Positions 31,293 through 39,914 of a stretch of DNA of 64,000 bases are shown piece after piece. Under the pieces are notes generated by a model that was not told the DNA's origin, searched no databases, and saw nothing but the letters and a program-made list of their open reading frames with translations. The stretch comes from Selenomonas sp. AB3002 (lineage in GTDB: Bacteria > Bacillota > Negativicutes > Selenomonadales > Selenomonadaceae): positions 62,001 through 126,000 of the forward strand of contig NZ_JNIO01000002.1 in NCBI RefSeq assembly GCF_000702545.1. Reading direction: 5' to 3'. The position numbers were made by a program, and so were the translations under genes. How positions within the stretch are numbered: the stretch's first letter is position 1; every line of letters begins with the position of its first letter.

Positions 31293-31337
31293 GTTGCAAT
31301 TACCTTCCTTTATTTTGGAATATCATTAACTAGTTTG

Positions 31338-31364
31338 TTAGCACTCTCATACCATGAGTGCCAG
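31338..31364 (-). promoter_or_regulatory. CIRCE element (HrcA operator) before htpG
   Basis: The plus strand reads TTAGCACTC, nine bases, then GAGTGCCAG. The canonical CIRCE is TTAGCACTC-N9-GAGTGCTAA, so one arm is perfect and the other has two mismatches. It lies just downstream of the htpG -10 box, where HrcA would block initiation or elongation. Confidence 0.9.
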
Positions 31365-31376
31365 CGTACAGATAAT

Positions 31377-31405
31377 AATATACTACGATGGCGGCTAAAA
31401 GTCAA
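31377..31405 (-). promoter_or_regulatory. Sigma-A-type promoter of htpG
   Basis: On the minus strand -35 TTGACT (31400-31405) and -10 TATATT (31377-31382) are 17 bases apart, with the CIRCE element 12 bases downstream. Confidence 0.75.
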
Positions 31406-31414
31406 TAAGTCAAA

Positions 31415-31457
31415 AAATCTCCCTGGCAAGGCAGTCATGCCTGTCCAGGGAGATTTT
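31415..31457 (-). terminator. Terminator of the ABC transporter operon
   Basis: The arms AAATCTCCCTGG and CCAGGGAGATTT are perfectly complementary around an 18-base loop, followed on the minus strand by a T-run. It lies 26 bases after the permease stop. Confidence 0.85.
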
Positions 31458-31482
31458 CCTGTTGATGAATAATTGAGCCTGC

Positions 31483-32235
31483 TTACTTCTGCCACCTGCA
31501 GGCTCTGGCTTCTACCATGTCGATGATGCCGAACAGGCACAGCCCTATGAGGCTCAGCACCACGATGCCTGCGTACATATCAAGGTAATTCACTCGCAGC
31601 CAGGCATCCATGATGTAGTAGCCCATGCCATACTGGGTGCCGAAGGTTTCCGTGAAGAAAAGCACGGAAATGGCGGTGGCCATGGCCACGCGGACAGCAG
31701 TGATGAACTTCGGCAGGGAAGCAGGGAAAATGACTTCTCTGAGAATCTGCCGGAACCTGGCTCCCAGGGAGTACAGGGGATAGTAAGTCTCCTCCGGGAT
31801 GGCCTTGATGGCATCACGCACCGCCACGATGACCTGAAAGACGATGATGAGGAAGATCATGATGATCTTTGACATCTCCCCCACTCCTGCCAGCAGCATC
31901 AGGATGGGCAGCAGGGCAATCTTGGGAATCGGATAAGTTAGGTACACCAGCGGAGCCAGATACTTGTCCGCCTTGTGGAAATACCCCATGAGGCAGCCCA
32001 AGGGATAGCCGATGAGCACTGCTATGAAAAGCCCTGCTGCAATGCGCCAAAGGCTGTAGAGAGCATGGATGGCAATATCTCCGGCGAAAACACTTACTAG
32101 CCGCACAAAGACCTTTTCCGGCAGGGGCACAATGGGCTTGTGCATGAGCAGGGCAAGCACCTGCCAGAGGATAATCAGGAAGACAGCCCCCAGGCAATAG
32201 GCCAGCAGCACTCCTCGGGTTCTTCTGAAGTTCAT
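31483..32235 (-). CDS. ABC transporter permease (NitT/TauT/SsuC type)
   Basis: This is the membrane subunit of an importer of the nitrate/taurine/sulfonate/pyrimidine-precursor class. The 250-residue protein has about six hydrophobic helices and the coupling-loop pattern EETYYPLYSLGARFRQILREVIFPASLP (the EAA motif variant). Its ATG overlaps the ATPase stop (ATGA). It is the last gene of the transport operon and is followed by a strong terminator. Confidence 0.92.
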   Translation of the reverse strand: MNFRRTRGVLLAYCLGAVFLIILWQVLALLMHKPIVPLPEKVFVRLVSVFAGDIAIHALYSLWRIAAGLFIAVLIGYPLGCLMGYFHKADKYLAPLVYLTYPIPKIALLPILMLLAGVGEMSKIIMIFLIIVFQVIVAVRDAIKAIPEETYYPLYSLGARFRQILREVIFPASLPKFITAVRVAMATAISVLFFTETFGTQYGMGYYIMDAWLRVNYLDMYAGIVVLSLIGLCLFGIIDMVEARACRWQK

Positions 32236-33005
32236 GCGCCCTCACCTCCCCTGCCAGGAAGCTTGGGCTTCAGCTTTTGCCTGAGCTGCCGCCCCAGCTG
32301 GAAGAAGCGCTCATCGCTGCGGCGCAGGGGAGTCTCCCCGGTGGGATTGTCCAAAAGCTCGGCAATCTGCCCATCCTCTCCCATGACTGCAATCTGCCCC
32401 CCCAGATAGAGGGCTTCCTCCACATAGTGAGTCACCAGGATGGTGGTAATGGATTCCTGCTGCCACAGTTCCCGGAACACATCCTGCATTTCCTCCCGGG
32501 TGATGGCATCAAGGGCAGAGAAAGGCTCATCCATCAGCAGGATATCCGGCTGCAGGAGGAACACGCGGGCCAGGCTCACCCTCTGCTGCTGTCCCCCGGA
32601 AAGCTCCCGGGGATAGCGGTCAAGCAAACCAGAAAGTCCCAGTCTGGAAGCAAGCTCCTCAAGCTTCTTCTCGTCCTCCTGCTGCCAGAGCCCCTTGACC
32701 TTCCGCCCCAGACGGATATTCTCCGCCACCGTGCGCCAGGGCAGAAGGCCGTAGCTCTGGGGCATGAAGCCGATGGTCATCTTCCGGGTGTCCAGTGGCC
32801 TGCCCCCCACGGTCACCTGGCCTTCATAATCCTTGATAAGCCCTGCCGCCACCTTCAGCAAGGTGGACTTGCCGCAGCCGGAGGGCCCTATAACAGCACA
32901 AACCGTCCCAGTTGGGACGGTAAGGCTGACATCTGACAGAACCGGCAGGTTCTCCCTATTCTTTTTATATCTGACTGTCAAATGGTCAATATTTATAGCT
33001 GACAT
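32232..33005 (-). CDS. ABC transporter ATP-binding protein (NitT/TauT/SsuB type)
   Basis: This ATPase energises the importer. The 257-residue protein has Walker [10 protein letters not shown], the Q-loop region [15 protein letters not shown], signature [14 protein letters not shown], Walker [13 protein letters not shown] and the H-loop VTHYVEEA, all intact. The HYVEEAL pattern is typical of the SsuB/TauB group. It overlaps the permease gene and lies nine bases after the binding-protein gene. Confidence 0.95.
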   Translation of the reverse strand: MSAINIDHLTVRYKKNRENLPVLSDVSLTVPTGTVCAVIGPSGCGKSTLLKVAAGLIKDYEGQVTVGGRPLDTRKMTIGFMPQSYGLLPWRTVAENIRLGRKVKGLWQQEDEKKLEELASRLGLSGLLDRYPRELSGGQQQRVSLARVFLLQPDILLMDEPFSALDAITREEMQDVFRELWQQESITTILVTHYVEEALYLGGQIAVMGEDGQIAELLDNPTGETPLRRSDERFFQLGRQLRQKLKPKLPGRGGEGA

Positions 33006-33014
33006 AATTTCACA

Positions 33015-33971
33015 TCAGTTCTTGAAAAAATCCACCACAATATCGCTGTAAGTGTAGGTGTCCTTCACCAGATTCTTGGCGTTGAGCCACTTGATGCAAT
33101 CCACCACATCGCTCTCCTTGGGCAGGGATGCTTCGTGATACTTGGGCAGCTTGAGAGCTTCCTTGGCCACCGGCGGGAAACCGCCCTTTTCAATCACCAG
33201 GTCCATGTACTCCTCGCGGGGAGTGTTGTTGAGATAAGCCACAGCCTTGTTGTAGGCGCGATACAGGGCCTTGATTTCGTCGCTCTTGTCCTTCACAGCC
33301 TCGCTGGTGAACATGATGACACCGGGGTTGATGCCCAGATCATCAGAGCCGGTGATCAGGCGGCAGCCGTTGTGCACGGCAATGCTGGCCATGGGCTCAG
33401 GCAGGGTAGCTGCAGAGAGCTTGCCGTTCTGGAGCATTTCCAGACGAGTGGGAATCTGGGGAATGATGACCTTGTTGATGCTTTCCCCGTCCATGCCCTC
33501 TTTGGCCAGGATCTGGTCAGTGACATATTCGATGATGGTATTGCGGGAAACGGACACATCCTTGCCAGCCAGTTCCTTCACGCTCTGGGCAGGCTCGCTG
33601 GAGCTTGCAATGAGCTTGTAGCTGCCATCGGTGAAGGAGGTGACCTTCACATCAAAGCCGCCAGACTTGGCAAAGGCCACCGCCAGCATATCGGAAACGG
33701 CACCGTCCAGGTTGCCGCTCTGGAGAGCAGAATCACGGTCCATGGCGCTCTTGTACTGCTGGATATCCACCTTGAGGCCTTCCTCGTCAAAATAGCCTTT
33801 CTCACGGGCAATGATGAAGGGCAGGGAATCCGTATCCGGCATCAGGCCGACAGCCAGCGGCTTCAATTCCTTCGCTTCCTTCTTCTCGCTTCCCTGCTGG
33901 CCGCAACCAGCAAGGAACAATGCCATAGACATAACAATTGCTGCTAACTTGAACCAATTTTTCTTCAACAT
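33015..33971 (-). CDS. ABC transporter substrate-binding lipoprotein (NMT1/SsuA type)
   Basis: This is the solute-binding component. Start taken at the ATG at 33971, after GAAGGTGA; an in-frame TTG twelve bases upstream is possible. The signal peptide ends in a lipobox, LFLAGC, at about residues 18-23, so it is a lipoprotein. The mature part has the NMT1-like pattern [25 protein letters not shown]. No riboswitch or adjacent enzyme reveals the substrate; nitrate, alkanesulfonate, taurine and thiamine-precursor binders all share this fold. Confidence 0.9.
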   Translation of the reverse strand: MLKKNWFKLAAIVMSMALFLAGCGQQGSEKKEAKELKPLAVGLMPDTDSLPFIIAREKGYFDEEGLKVDIQQYKSAMDRDSALQSGNLDGAVSDMLAVAFAKSGGFDVKVTSFTDGSYKLIASSSEPAQSVKELAGKDVSVSRNTIIEYVTDQILAKEGMDGESINKVIIPQIPTRLEMLQNGKLSAATLPEPMASIAVHNGCRLITGSDDLGINPGVIMFTSEAVKDKSDEIKALYRAYNKAVAYLNNTPREEYMDLVIEKGGFPPVAKEALKLPKYHEASLPKESDVVDCIKWLNAKNLVKDTYTYSDIVVDFFKN

Positions 33972-33991
33972 CTTCACCTTCAAATTTTTAT

Positions 33992-34852
33992 TTATCTATC
34001 ACCGAGCAGCTTCTGAAGCATATCCGCCCCCTGCTGCACGTAATAAATCACCTGGTCAACGGTGCCCCGGTTCTCCTCGTAGGCGCTTTCCACCTTGCTG
34101 CGCAGTCCCTCGGCCTCACGCTTCATGGCCTGCACATCGTCAATCCTCTGGTCCAGCTCCTCCAGCATGGACTGAGCCTGGGCAATGGACTGCTTCACGG
34201 CGGCCGCTTCATCATCCAGCTGAGCACTCTGGCGGTTGTTCTCCTCCATGGCTGCCTTGCGCTCCTGCTCCTTGCCGGTCATGCGGTCAAGGAGCCTGCC
34301 CAATCCGGGCTTCTGCGCCTCCTCGGTCAGCTGGTCATTCCGGCCCTGCAGGTGAGCGGATTTCTCCGCCACCTCCTGACGGTGTGCTTCCAGGGCCTGC
34401 TTCTGGCGGGTGAGGCGCTCGCGCTCCTCTTTGAGATCAGCTTCCTGCGCCTGCAGTTTCTGTTCACGGCTCAGGAGCTGCGCCTCCTGCTGCTGTCGTT
34501 CCTGTTCCTTCTCTGCTGAGCGGTCCTGCGTCCAGCCCGCCAAGGCAAAGCCCAAGGTCAGTGCCACGAGAAAGCCTGCTAACAGGAGGATGAATTTCTT
34601 GCCGCTGGAAGATATGAAGCCCTTCGATTTTTCATGTTTTTCCCTGCGCGAAAACTGGACCGGCTCGCTCTCAAGCTCCCGCACTCCTCCATAGCGTCCC
34701 CCCGGCTGGCTTCCAGACTTGGGAAAAGGAGGCTGTATTTCCTCAGTATCCCCGGTAATGGGTGGCAGAGTCTGAGTATCTTCCAGGCTCTTTTTCCCCT
34801 GGGGGCTCATGTACTGGGTCTTGTCCAAATCATTCTTATCGCTTCTTACCAT
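33992..34852 (-). CDS. Hypothetical membrane protein with long coiled coil
   Basis: I do not recognise this family. The 286-residue protein has a polar N-terminal segment (about 1-82), one TM helix (FILLLAGFLVALTLGFALAGW, about 87-107) and a long charged coiled coil rich in E, Q, R and K (about 110-255). This is the topology of an inner-membrane protein with an extracytoplasmic coiled coil. Its stop lies 20 bases before the start of the binding-protein gene, so it may be cotranscribed with the ABC operon. The N-terminus has several TQ and TLPP motifs that could be phosphorylation or forkhead-binding sites (speculative). Confidence 0.65.
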   Translation of the reverse strand: MVRSDKNDLDKTQYMSPQGKKSLEDTQTLPPITGDTEEIQPPFPKSGSQPGGRYGGVRELESEPVQFSRREKHEKSKGFISSSGKKFILLLAGFLVALTLGFALAGWTQDRSAEKEQERQQQEAQLLSREQKLQAQEADLKEERERLTRQKQALEAHRQEVAEKSAHLQGRNDQLTEEAQKPGLGRLLDRMTGKEQERKAAMEENNRQSAQLDDEAAAVKQSIAQAQSMLEELDQRIDDVQAMKREAEGLRSKVESAYEENRGTVDQVIYYVQQGADMLQKLLGDR

Positions 34853-34858
34853 AAACGC

Positions 34859-35281
34859 TTATTCCTTTATCTGCTTTTGAGCTTCTTTCTCCTCCTGCTC
34901 CAGCATGGCAGCGTGCTCCTTCTGCATGGTCTCGCAAAGGCGGCGCAGGGTCCAGAGGGTGTTGAAGGGTGTCACCACGGACTTGAACTTCACCGGGGGC
35001 ACGCCGCCCTCCTTGAGGGCAAGCAAGACCTGGTCAAGGCGCTTGTTGCGGATATTCTGCATGACCATGACCTCATGGGGAAAGACAAAGCCGTCATCGT
35101 CCCTGGCCACGGCAGCCTTGAATCCCTTGTTTCCCAAAAGGTAGCCCACCTTCTCGCGCCAGGCTTCCTCTGGCAGGACTTTGGTCCTGATATTCATGCG
35201 GTGGAGGATTTTCTGTATCTGCTCCAGTTTTCCCATATCCAGGAAACCGTAAAGCAAGACTTGCTCATTCTTGTTCGTCAT
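34859..35281 (-). CDS. DUF3783-like protein
   Basis: The 140-residue product resembles the DUF3783 family: QVLLYGFLDMGKLEQIQKILHRMNI at the N-terminus, then PHEVMVMQNIRNKRLDQVLLALKEGGVPPVKFKSVVTPFNTLWTL. The C-terminal 30 residues are charged and helical. Function is unknown. It lies between the NYN gene and the coiled-coil membrane protein on the same strand, with short gaps on each side, suggesting cotranscription. Confidence 0.75.
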   Translation of the reverse strand: MTNKNEQVLLYGFLDMGKLEQIQKILHRMNIRTKVLPEEAWREKVGYLLGNKGFKAAVARDDDGFVFPHEVMVMQNIRNKRLDQVLLALKEGGVPPVKFKSVVTPFNTLWTLRRLCETMQKEHAAMLEQEEKEAQKQIKE

Positions 35282-35290
35282 GACGGCACC

Positions 35291-36160
35291 TCAACGCAAA
35301 CCACGCATGATAAGGTAAGTCACCAGCTCATCCAGGGTAACTTCCTCCACCTGGCAGCGCTCCTCCAAGGCCTTTCTGAGGCTCTTGGGAATGCGCACGG
35401 AAAGGGCAGGCTGGCCCGGCTCTGCCTTGCCAGCAGTTTTGGCTGCCGTGTCTGCCTTAGCCTTGCTTTCCTGCGTCTTGGTCACTGCTGCCTTGGCAGT
35501 TTTTTCCTTGGCAGGCTTGTCATTGGTGGTCTTTTCCTTGGCTGCCTTCTCTTTCACGCTCTTGTCCTTCGGTGCCTTTTCCTTGCCGGGCTTCTCCTTT
35601 GCAGCCTTGGGCTGCTCCTTGGCAGCTTTGCCCTTGTCAGGCTTTTCCTGTACTTTCTTGCCCTTGGCCTTTTCCTGGACAGGCTCTGCTGTCCCCTGAT
35701 TCTTCTTGTTCTTCACATCTTCCTCCGGAGGATAGACAAAAAACTCATTGTAAGCACTCCTAAGACTCTCGCTGGCCTGCTTGGTGCCTACGCCGATGAT
35801 ATAGGAAGGGGTATCTGCATTCAAAGCCTCAGCTATGTGCACGAAGTCCGTGTCCGTAGTGACGATGAAGAACTTCCGCACTCCTTCCCGGTAGAGAATC
35901 TGGGCAGAATCATGCAGGGCAGAATCCAGTGAATTCTTACCGAAGAAAGTCCTGCTGATCTGCCTGAAGGTGAAGCCCGGGCGGCGCATCAGCTTCTCCC
36001 AGCGCTTCTGCTCCGGGCGGGCATCCCAGTCGGACACCACAATGATGCGGCAGGGCTGGTAACGCTCCGCTTTTTCCAGAGTGAAATTCAGCATCTCAAA
36101 GGGTGAATTTTCTATATCATATAATATGGCAACTGTATCGTTGCTGGACTCCAATGTCAT
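35291..36160 (-). CDS. NYN-domain protein with lysine-rich linker and C-terminal ribbon-helix-helix-like segment
   Basis: The 289-residue protein has three parts. Residues about 8-140 form a NYN (PIN-like, LabA) domain: VAILYDIENSP, SDWDARPEQKRWE and VTTDTDFVHIAEAL give the acidic residues expected of an RNA nuclease of this fold. Residues about 150-250 are a low-complexity linker of repeated KEKAAKEK/KTAK-type words. The last about 36 residues (LSVRIPKSLRKALEERCQVEEVTLDELVTYLI) look like a ribbon-helix-helix DNA-binding or HicB-like segment. The gene sits in a minus-strand run with DUF2939-like and DUF3783-like genes. Confidence 0.75.
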   Translation of the reverse strand: MTLESSNDTVAILYDIENSPFEMLNFTLEKAERYQPCRIIVVSDWDARPEQKRWEKLMRRPGFTFRQISRTFFGKNSLDSALHDSAQILYREGVRKFFIVTTDTDFVHIAEALNADTPSYIIGVGTKQASESLRSAYNEFFVYPPEEDVKNKKNQGTAEPVQEKAKGKKVQEKPDKGKAAKEQPKAAKEKPGKEKAPKDKSVKEKAAKEKTTNDKPAKEKTAKAAVTKTQESKAKADTAAKTAGKAEPGQPALSVRIPKSLRKALEERCQVEEVTLDELVTYLIMRGLR

Positions 36161-36192
36161 GTCGTTATTCCTTTATCCCAAAGTATTTTCCC

Positions 36193-37236
36193 TTATTCCC
36201 CTTCTGCAGGAGCACCTACCCGGCGTGCCAGGAATTTCTCCTCCTGCTCCAGGGTCTTGGCCTGCTTCAGCTGGCGGTCAGCCTCCCTGATGGTAGTGGC
36301 CTTCTTGTCCGTCATCCAGGCGGCATAGCCTGCAGCATAGGCAATGTGCAGATCGCAGATTCTCAGCCGCAGGTGATGCAAAGTCTGGGCTGCTGCAGGT
36401 ACAGTCACGGCTTCCAGCTCGGTCTTGCGCTGCTGCCAGTCTGCCTTGATAGTTCCTTCCATGAAATTCTTCAAGGCCTTGCGGGTCTCATCACTGCCCA
36501 AGGTACCGCGGGAGAGCAGATTGTTGAACTGCTCCTGGGCCTGCATCATGGCAGCATCATGGCGTGAGATAATCTCTGCCGTGGTGTCCGCATACTGGAT
36601 AAGCTGGGCGCGGCGGGCCTTGGTAAGGAACAGCACGAATTCATGGAAATTGTTTATTTCCGTTACCCGCCAGGTGCCGTCCGGCTGTTCAGTGAACTGC
36701 ACATCCAGCACGAATTCCTCATTGGCCTCCTGCTGGAAAATCCGCACCTTGGCAATGGCAGTACCGGCCTCTTTGTCCTTGGCCATGCTGTCCACCTTGC
36801 GGAAGCTGGACTCGCAAATGCCTGACTTTTCCAGTACCTGAGCCGCCTCAAAGCCCTGGCTGCTTTCCTCGGACTCCTGGGTCCAGGAACCAGTATTCAC
36901 ATACTGCTCCACCGCCTGCTTGAAGCTGGTGATAAGAGGAGCCTTGAGCATTTGGGTGAAGTTGCCCACGGTAAACTTGGCCTCAGTGGACAAAGGCTGC
37001 TCCGCATCCATCAAGCCTTCCATCAGATCATCATAAGACTTGTCCAGCAGAGCATCCATATCCACATAGCGCTCAAAAGTCTTCTGGTCATGTTCCTCCA
37101 AAGCCCGCTCTATCTTCTGCAGAGCATAATCAGGCGTCTTGGTATAGACCTGAAAATACCAATAACCACTGCCCATTGCCAGCAGCACCAGCACCGCAAG
37201 CAGCAAATATAATTTCATCCGCAATGAACGTCCCAC
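36193..37236 (-). CDS. DUF2939-like membrane-anchored protein
   Basis: I start at the GTG at 37236 after GGGAGG, giving 347 residues. One N-terminal TM anchor is present (MKLYLLLAVLVLLAMGSGYWYF), followed by TPDYALQKIERALEEHDQKTFERYVDMDALLDKSYDDLM, the pattern of DUF2939 proteins. The remainder is helical with a C-terminal coiled coil. Function is unknown. It heads the minus-strand gene run that leads through the NYN protein toward the ABC operon, and it has a promoter with an overlapping palindrome just upstream. Confidence 0.7.
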   Translation of the reverse strand: MGRSLRMKLYLLLAVLVLLAMGSGYWYFQVYTKTPDYALQKIERALEEHDQKTFERYVDMDALLDKSYDDLMEGLMDAEQPLSTEAKFTVGNFTQMLKAPLITSFKQAVEQYVNTGSWTQESEESSQGFEAAQVLEKSGICESSFRKVDSMAKDKEAGTAIAKVRIFQQEANEEFVLDVQFTEQPDGTWRVTEINNFHEFVLFLTKARRAQLIQYADTTAEIISRHDAAMMQAQEQFNNLLSRGTLGSDETRKALKNFMEGTIKADWQQRKTELEAVTVPAAAQTLHHLRLRICDLHIAYAAGYAAWMTDKKATTIREADRQLKQAKTLEQEEKFLARRVGAPAEGE

Positions 37237-37258
37237 GGCGGTATCCCTCCCAAATAGA

Positions 37259-37280
37259 GAACATAAGTCCACGTATGTTC
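37259..37280. promoter_or_regulatory. Palindromic operator candidate overlapping the transcription start of the DUF2939-like gene
   Basis: Perfect 7-base arms GAACATA (37259-37265) and TATGTTC (37274-37280) are separated by eight bases. The arms equal halves of the Bacillus LexA box (GAACATATGTTC), but with a wider spacing. It lies directly downstream of the -10 box at 37282-37287. Confidence 0.55.
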
Positions 37281-37281
37281 T

Positions 37282-37309
37282 AGTATAGCATAATACTGAT
37301 AAATCTCAA
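37282..37309 (-). promoter_or_regulatory. Promoter of the DUF2939-like gene run
   Basis: On the minus strand -35 TTGAGA (37304-37309) and -10 TATACT (37282-37287) are 16 bases apart. It is divergent from the tmcAL promoter. Confidence 0.65.
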
Positions 37310-37311
37310 GG

Positions 37312-37341
37312 TTGTGTTAGCAAGGTTTTATCTGCTAAACT
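37312..37341 (+). promoter_or_regulatory. Promoter of tmcAL
   Basis: On the plus strand -35 TTGTGT (37312-37317) and -10 TAAACT (37336-37341) are 18 bases apart, 28 bases before the tmcAL start. Confidence 0.5.
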
Positions 37342-37369
37342 AAGGAAAAACAAGAAAGGTGGCTTTTCC

Positions 37370-38593
37370 TTGCAAAATGTGGGCATTATCGCTGAATATA
37401 ACCCCTTCCACCTGGGCCATGCCTATCAATTAAATGAAATAAGAAAGCGCTGCCCCGATGCAGGAATCATCGCCGTCATCAGCGGCAGCTTCACCCAGCG
37501 GGGAGAACCTGCCCTGCTGGACAAATGGGAGCGGGCAGAGCTGGCAGTGAAGGGAGGCTGCGACCTGGTGCTGGAACTGCCTTTTGCCTTCGCCTGCCGC
37601 AGCGCCCAGGACTTTGCCAGAGGCGGCGTGCAGCTTTTGGCAGGGCTGGGCATAGTTGACACCCTTGCCTTCGGCGCAGAAACCGGCAGGCTTGAACTGC
37701 TGGTGAAAGCCGCCGGGAGCATAGACACGCCCTCCTTCCAACAACAGCTTCATGCCAAAATCAAAGAAGGACTGGCCTACGCAGCTGCGCTGGAAGTCTT
37801 GCTGGGGCAGGAAGGCACAGGAGATTTCATCAGGGAGCCCAATAACATCCTGGCGCTTGAATACCTGCGGGCCTTGAAGGACTATCCCACCCTCTCCCCC
37901 CTGCTGATCCAGCGTCGGGGAGCAGCTTATCACAGTGAAGATCTGCAAAGCCCCCTGCCCAGCGCCTCCGCCCTGCGCAGAGCTCTTTACGAAGGGAGGC
38001 TGGAGAGAGCCATAGCAGAGTCCTCCGCCCCAACTGCCACTGCTCAGAAACTGGTGGAAATTGTCAAAGAAGAGCTGCCCAACATGGCAAAGCTCTATCC
38101 CGCCCTGCAGCTTGCCCTTTTGCGGCAAAGTGACGGGGAGCTGAAAAACATCTGCGGCATGGACGAGGGACTGGAAAACCGCCTGCGGGAAGCGGCCACT
38201 GCCCACTGCTATGAAGAATTCATAAAAAAAGCAGTCAGCCGCCGCTATCCCGCCACCAGGCTGCAACGGCTGGCAATACACCTGCTGCTGAGCCTTGCCA
38301 GGGAAACTGCTGCAGCATTTGATAAAACAGGCCCCCTTTACGCCCGCTTGTTGGCAGCAGGACCTCGCGGGAAGGAATTGTTGAAAGAGATCAAGCAGCA
38401 AAGTTCCCTGCCCCTTATTGCCAAGACCTCCCAATTCCTGAACAGCGCCACCCGCAAAAAAAATCTGCAGGAGCTTTCTCCCCTGCAGCAGATGCTGGCC
38501 TTCGACACCTGGGCCACGGAGCTCAGGGAACTGACCTTGCCCCGTCCCCGTCAAGTGAATGATTTCAATCGTTCACCCCTTTTCCTCAACTGA
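37370..38593 (+). CDS. tmcAL: tRNA(Met) cytidine acetate ligase (TmcAL)
   Basis: TmcAL acetylates the wobble cytidine of elongator tRNA(Met), using acetate and ATP. The 407-residue protein has the nucleotidyltransferase motif in GIIAEYNPFHLGHAYQL (residues 5-21), GSFTQRGEPALLDKWERAE, and the later IREPNNILALEYLRAL. The start is TTG after AAAGGTGG. It is followed by the DUF815 gene, whose start lies 13 bases beyond the stop. Confidence 0.93.
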   Translation: MQNVGIIAEYNPFHLGHAYQLNEIRKRCPDAGIIAVISGSFTQRGEPALLDKWERAELAVKGGCDLVLELPFAFACRSAQDFARGGVQLLAGLGIVDTLAFGAETGRLELLVKAAGSIDTPSFQQQLHAKIKEGLAYAAALEVLLGQEGTGDFIREPNNILALEYLRALKDYPTLSPLLIQRRGAAYHSEDLQSPLPSASALRRALYEGRLERAIAESSAPTATAQKLVEIVKEELPNMAKLYPALQLALLRQSDGELKNICGMDEGLENRLREAATAHCYEEFIKKAVSRRYPATRLQRLAIHLLLSLARETAAAFDKTGPLYARLLAAGPRGKELLKEIKQQSSLPLIAKTSQFLNSATRKKNLQELSPLQQMLAFDTWATELRELTLPRPRQVNDFNRSPLFLN

Positions 38594-38606
38594 AAGGAGA
38601 CTTACC

Positions 38607-39866
38607 ATGTCCTTTGATGCACATGACCTCGACCTGAACGAACTCATTATCTGCCGCAATCTCCTGAACGATGAAGTGATCAGCCATATAGCCCAGCCTG
38701 CCGACACCCCGGAGGAATTCCGCCGGGAAGCTGCCAGCTGTACTGCCAGGCTCATCCAGCTGGCAGAAACACAGGGGATGGGGGGCAGCCTGCTGCGCAC
38801 CTACCTGCTCTACCTGCTGGTGCATGAGAAGAATCTGGCAGCCCAGGCGGTGGAAGAATTCGCCAAGGAAGGACAGATAGGCGGCAGCCTGCTGAAGGCC
38901 TTTATCCATGACCTGGAGATCCTCCTGCCTCTGCTGGAACTGCCTGCCAGCACCTTCCTGGCCCTGCCCCTGCTGGACGAGTACACGCCAACCAGGGCTG
39001 TGGCCAGCGAAGCCTCTGCCGCCCTGCAGGAACTGACCAAGGACGCCCACGAGGCCAAGGACTATGCCATCGCCCTGCTCACCTACTACCGCTGCTACGG
39101 CTACGGGGAGATTGCCACCTACCGGGCCTTCCGCTGGGACAAAAAGGAGCACCGGCTGGCCGGCATCCGCCATTTCGAGGCCCAGCGCCTCTCAGACCTG
39201 ATTGGCTACGCCCACCAGAAAGAACTGCTCACCGGCAACACGGAAGCCTTCGTGGCAGGCCGCCCTGCCAACAACTGTCTTCTAGTGGGGGCCCGGGGCA
39301 CAGGCAAATCCTCTGCTGTCAAAGCCCTGGCCAACGAATACTACAGCCAGGGCCTGCGGCTAGTACAGCTCACCAAGAGCCAGCTGCCCTCCCTGCCAGA
39401 GCTGATGGAGACCCTGCGGGGCTTTGCCAGCAAGCGCTTCATCATCTTCCTGGACGACCTGTCCTTCGAGGAATCAGACACCGAATACAAGTCCCTGAAA
39501 TCCGCCATCGAGGGCGGCGTAGAGGCCAGACCGGAAAATGTTCTCATCTACGCCACCTCCAACCGCCGCCACCTGATCCGGGAAAGCTGGCGCGACCGCC
39601 TGAGCGAACAGGACGAGCTCTACAAGAACGACAGCATGAACGAAACCATCTCCCTGTCCGACCGCTTCGGCCTTATCATCCAGTACTATGCCCCCAATCA
39701 GGAGGAGTACCTGGCTATCATTGCCCATATGCTGAAAAAGCAGGGAATCGAACTAACCGGCGAAGACCTGCGCATCGAGGGCCTCCGCTGGGAAATGGCC
39801 CACAGCGGCAGAAGCGGCAGGACAGCAGAACAGTTTGTACGGCACTATTTGGGGCGTGTTGATTAA
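38607..39866 (+). CDS. DUF815 family AAA-type ATPase
   Basis: DUF815 proteins are P-loop ATPases of unknown role. From the ATG at 38607, after AAAGGAG, the product has 419 residues. An N-terminal helical region of about 220 residues precedes Walker A GARGTGKSS, Walker B RFIIFLDDLSFEE and the sensor-like VLIYATSNRRHLIRESW. The RRHLI and SLSDRFGL stretches are characteristic of the family. It is cotranscribed with tmcAL and followed by a bidirectional terminator. Confidence 0.92.
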   Translation: MSFDAHDLDLNELIICRNLLNDEVISHIAQPADTPEEFRREAASCTARLIQLAETQGMGGSLLRTYLLYLLVHEKNLAAQAVEEFAKEGQIGGSLLKAFIHDLEILLPLLELPASTFLALPLLDEYTPTRAVASEASAALQELTKDAHEAKDYAIALLTYYRCYGYGEIATYRAFRWDKKEHRLAGIRHFEAQRLSDLIGYAHQKELLTGNTEAFVAGRPANNCLLVGARGTGKSSAVKALANEYYSQGLRLVQLTKSQLPSLPELMETLRGFASKRFIIFLDDLSFEESDTEYKSLKSAIEGGVEARPENVLIYATSNRRHLIRESWRDRLSEQDELYKNDSMNETISLSDRFGLIIQYYAPNQEEYLAIIAHMLKKQGIELTGEDLRIEGLRWEMAHSGRSGRTAEQFVRHYLGRVD

Positions 39867-39878
39867 TACACGCTGCCT

Positions 39879-39914
39879 AAAAGAAGGTGCCCCCTCCCCG
39901 GGACACCTTCTTTT
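39879..39914. terminator. Bidirectional terminator between the DUF815 and comEA-like genes
   Basis: The arms AAAAGAAGGTG and CACCTTCTTTT are perfectly complementary with an inner CCC/GGG pair. The plus strand ends TTTTATAT. It serves both convergent genes and overlaps the stop of the minus-strand one. Confidence 0.85.

Noticed and set aside
29463-31472. 669-codon frame antisense to htpG
   Set aside because: Low-complexity leucine/valine/aspartate product mirroring htpG codons; htpG itself has a full set of motifs.
35440-35680. Direct repeats encoding lysine/alanine-rich words as a CRISPR or minisatellite
   Set aside because: The repeats are irregular at DNA level, keep the reading frame of the NYN protein and have no spacers; they are a low-complexity linker.
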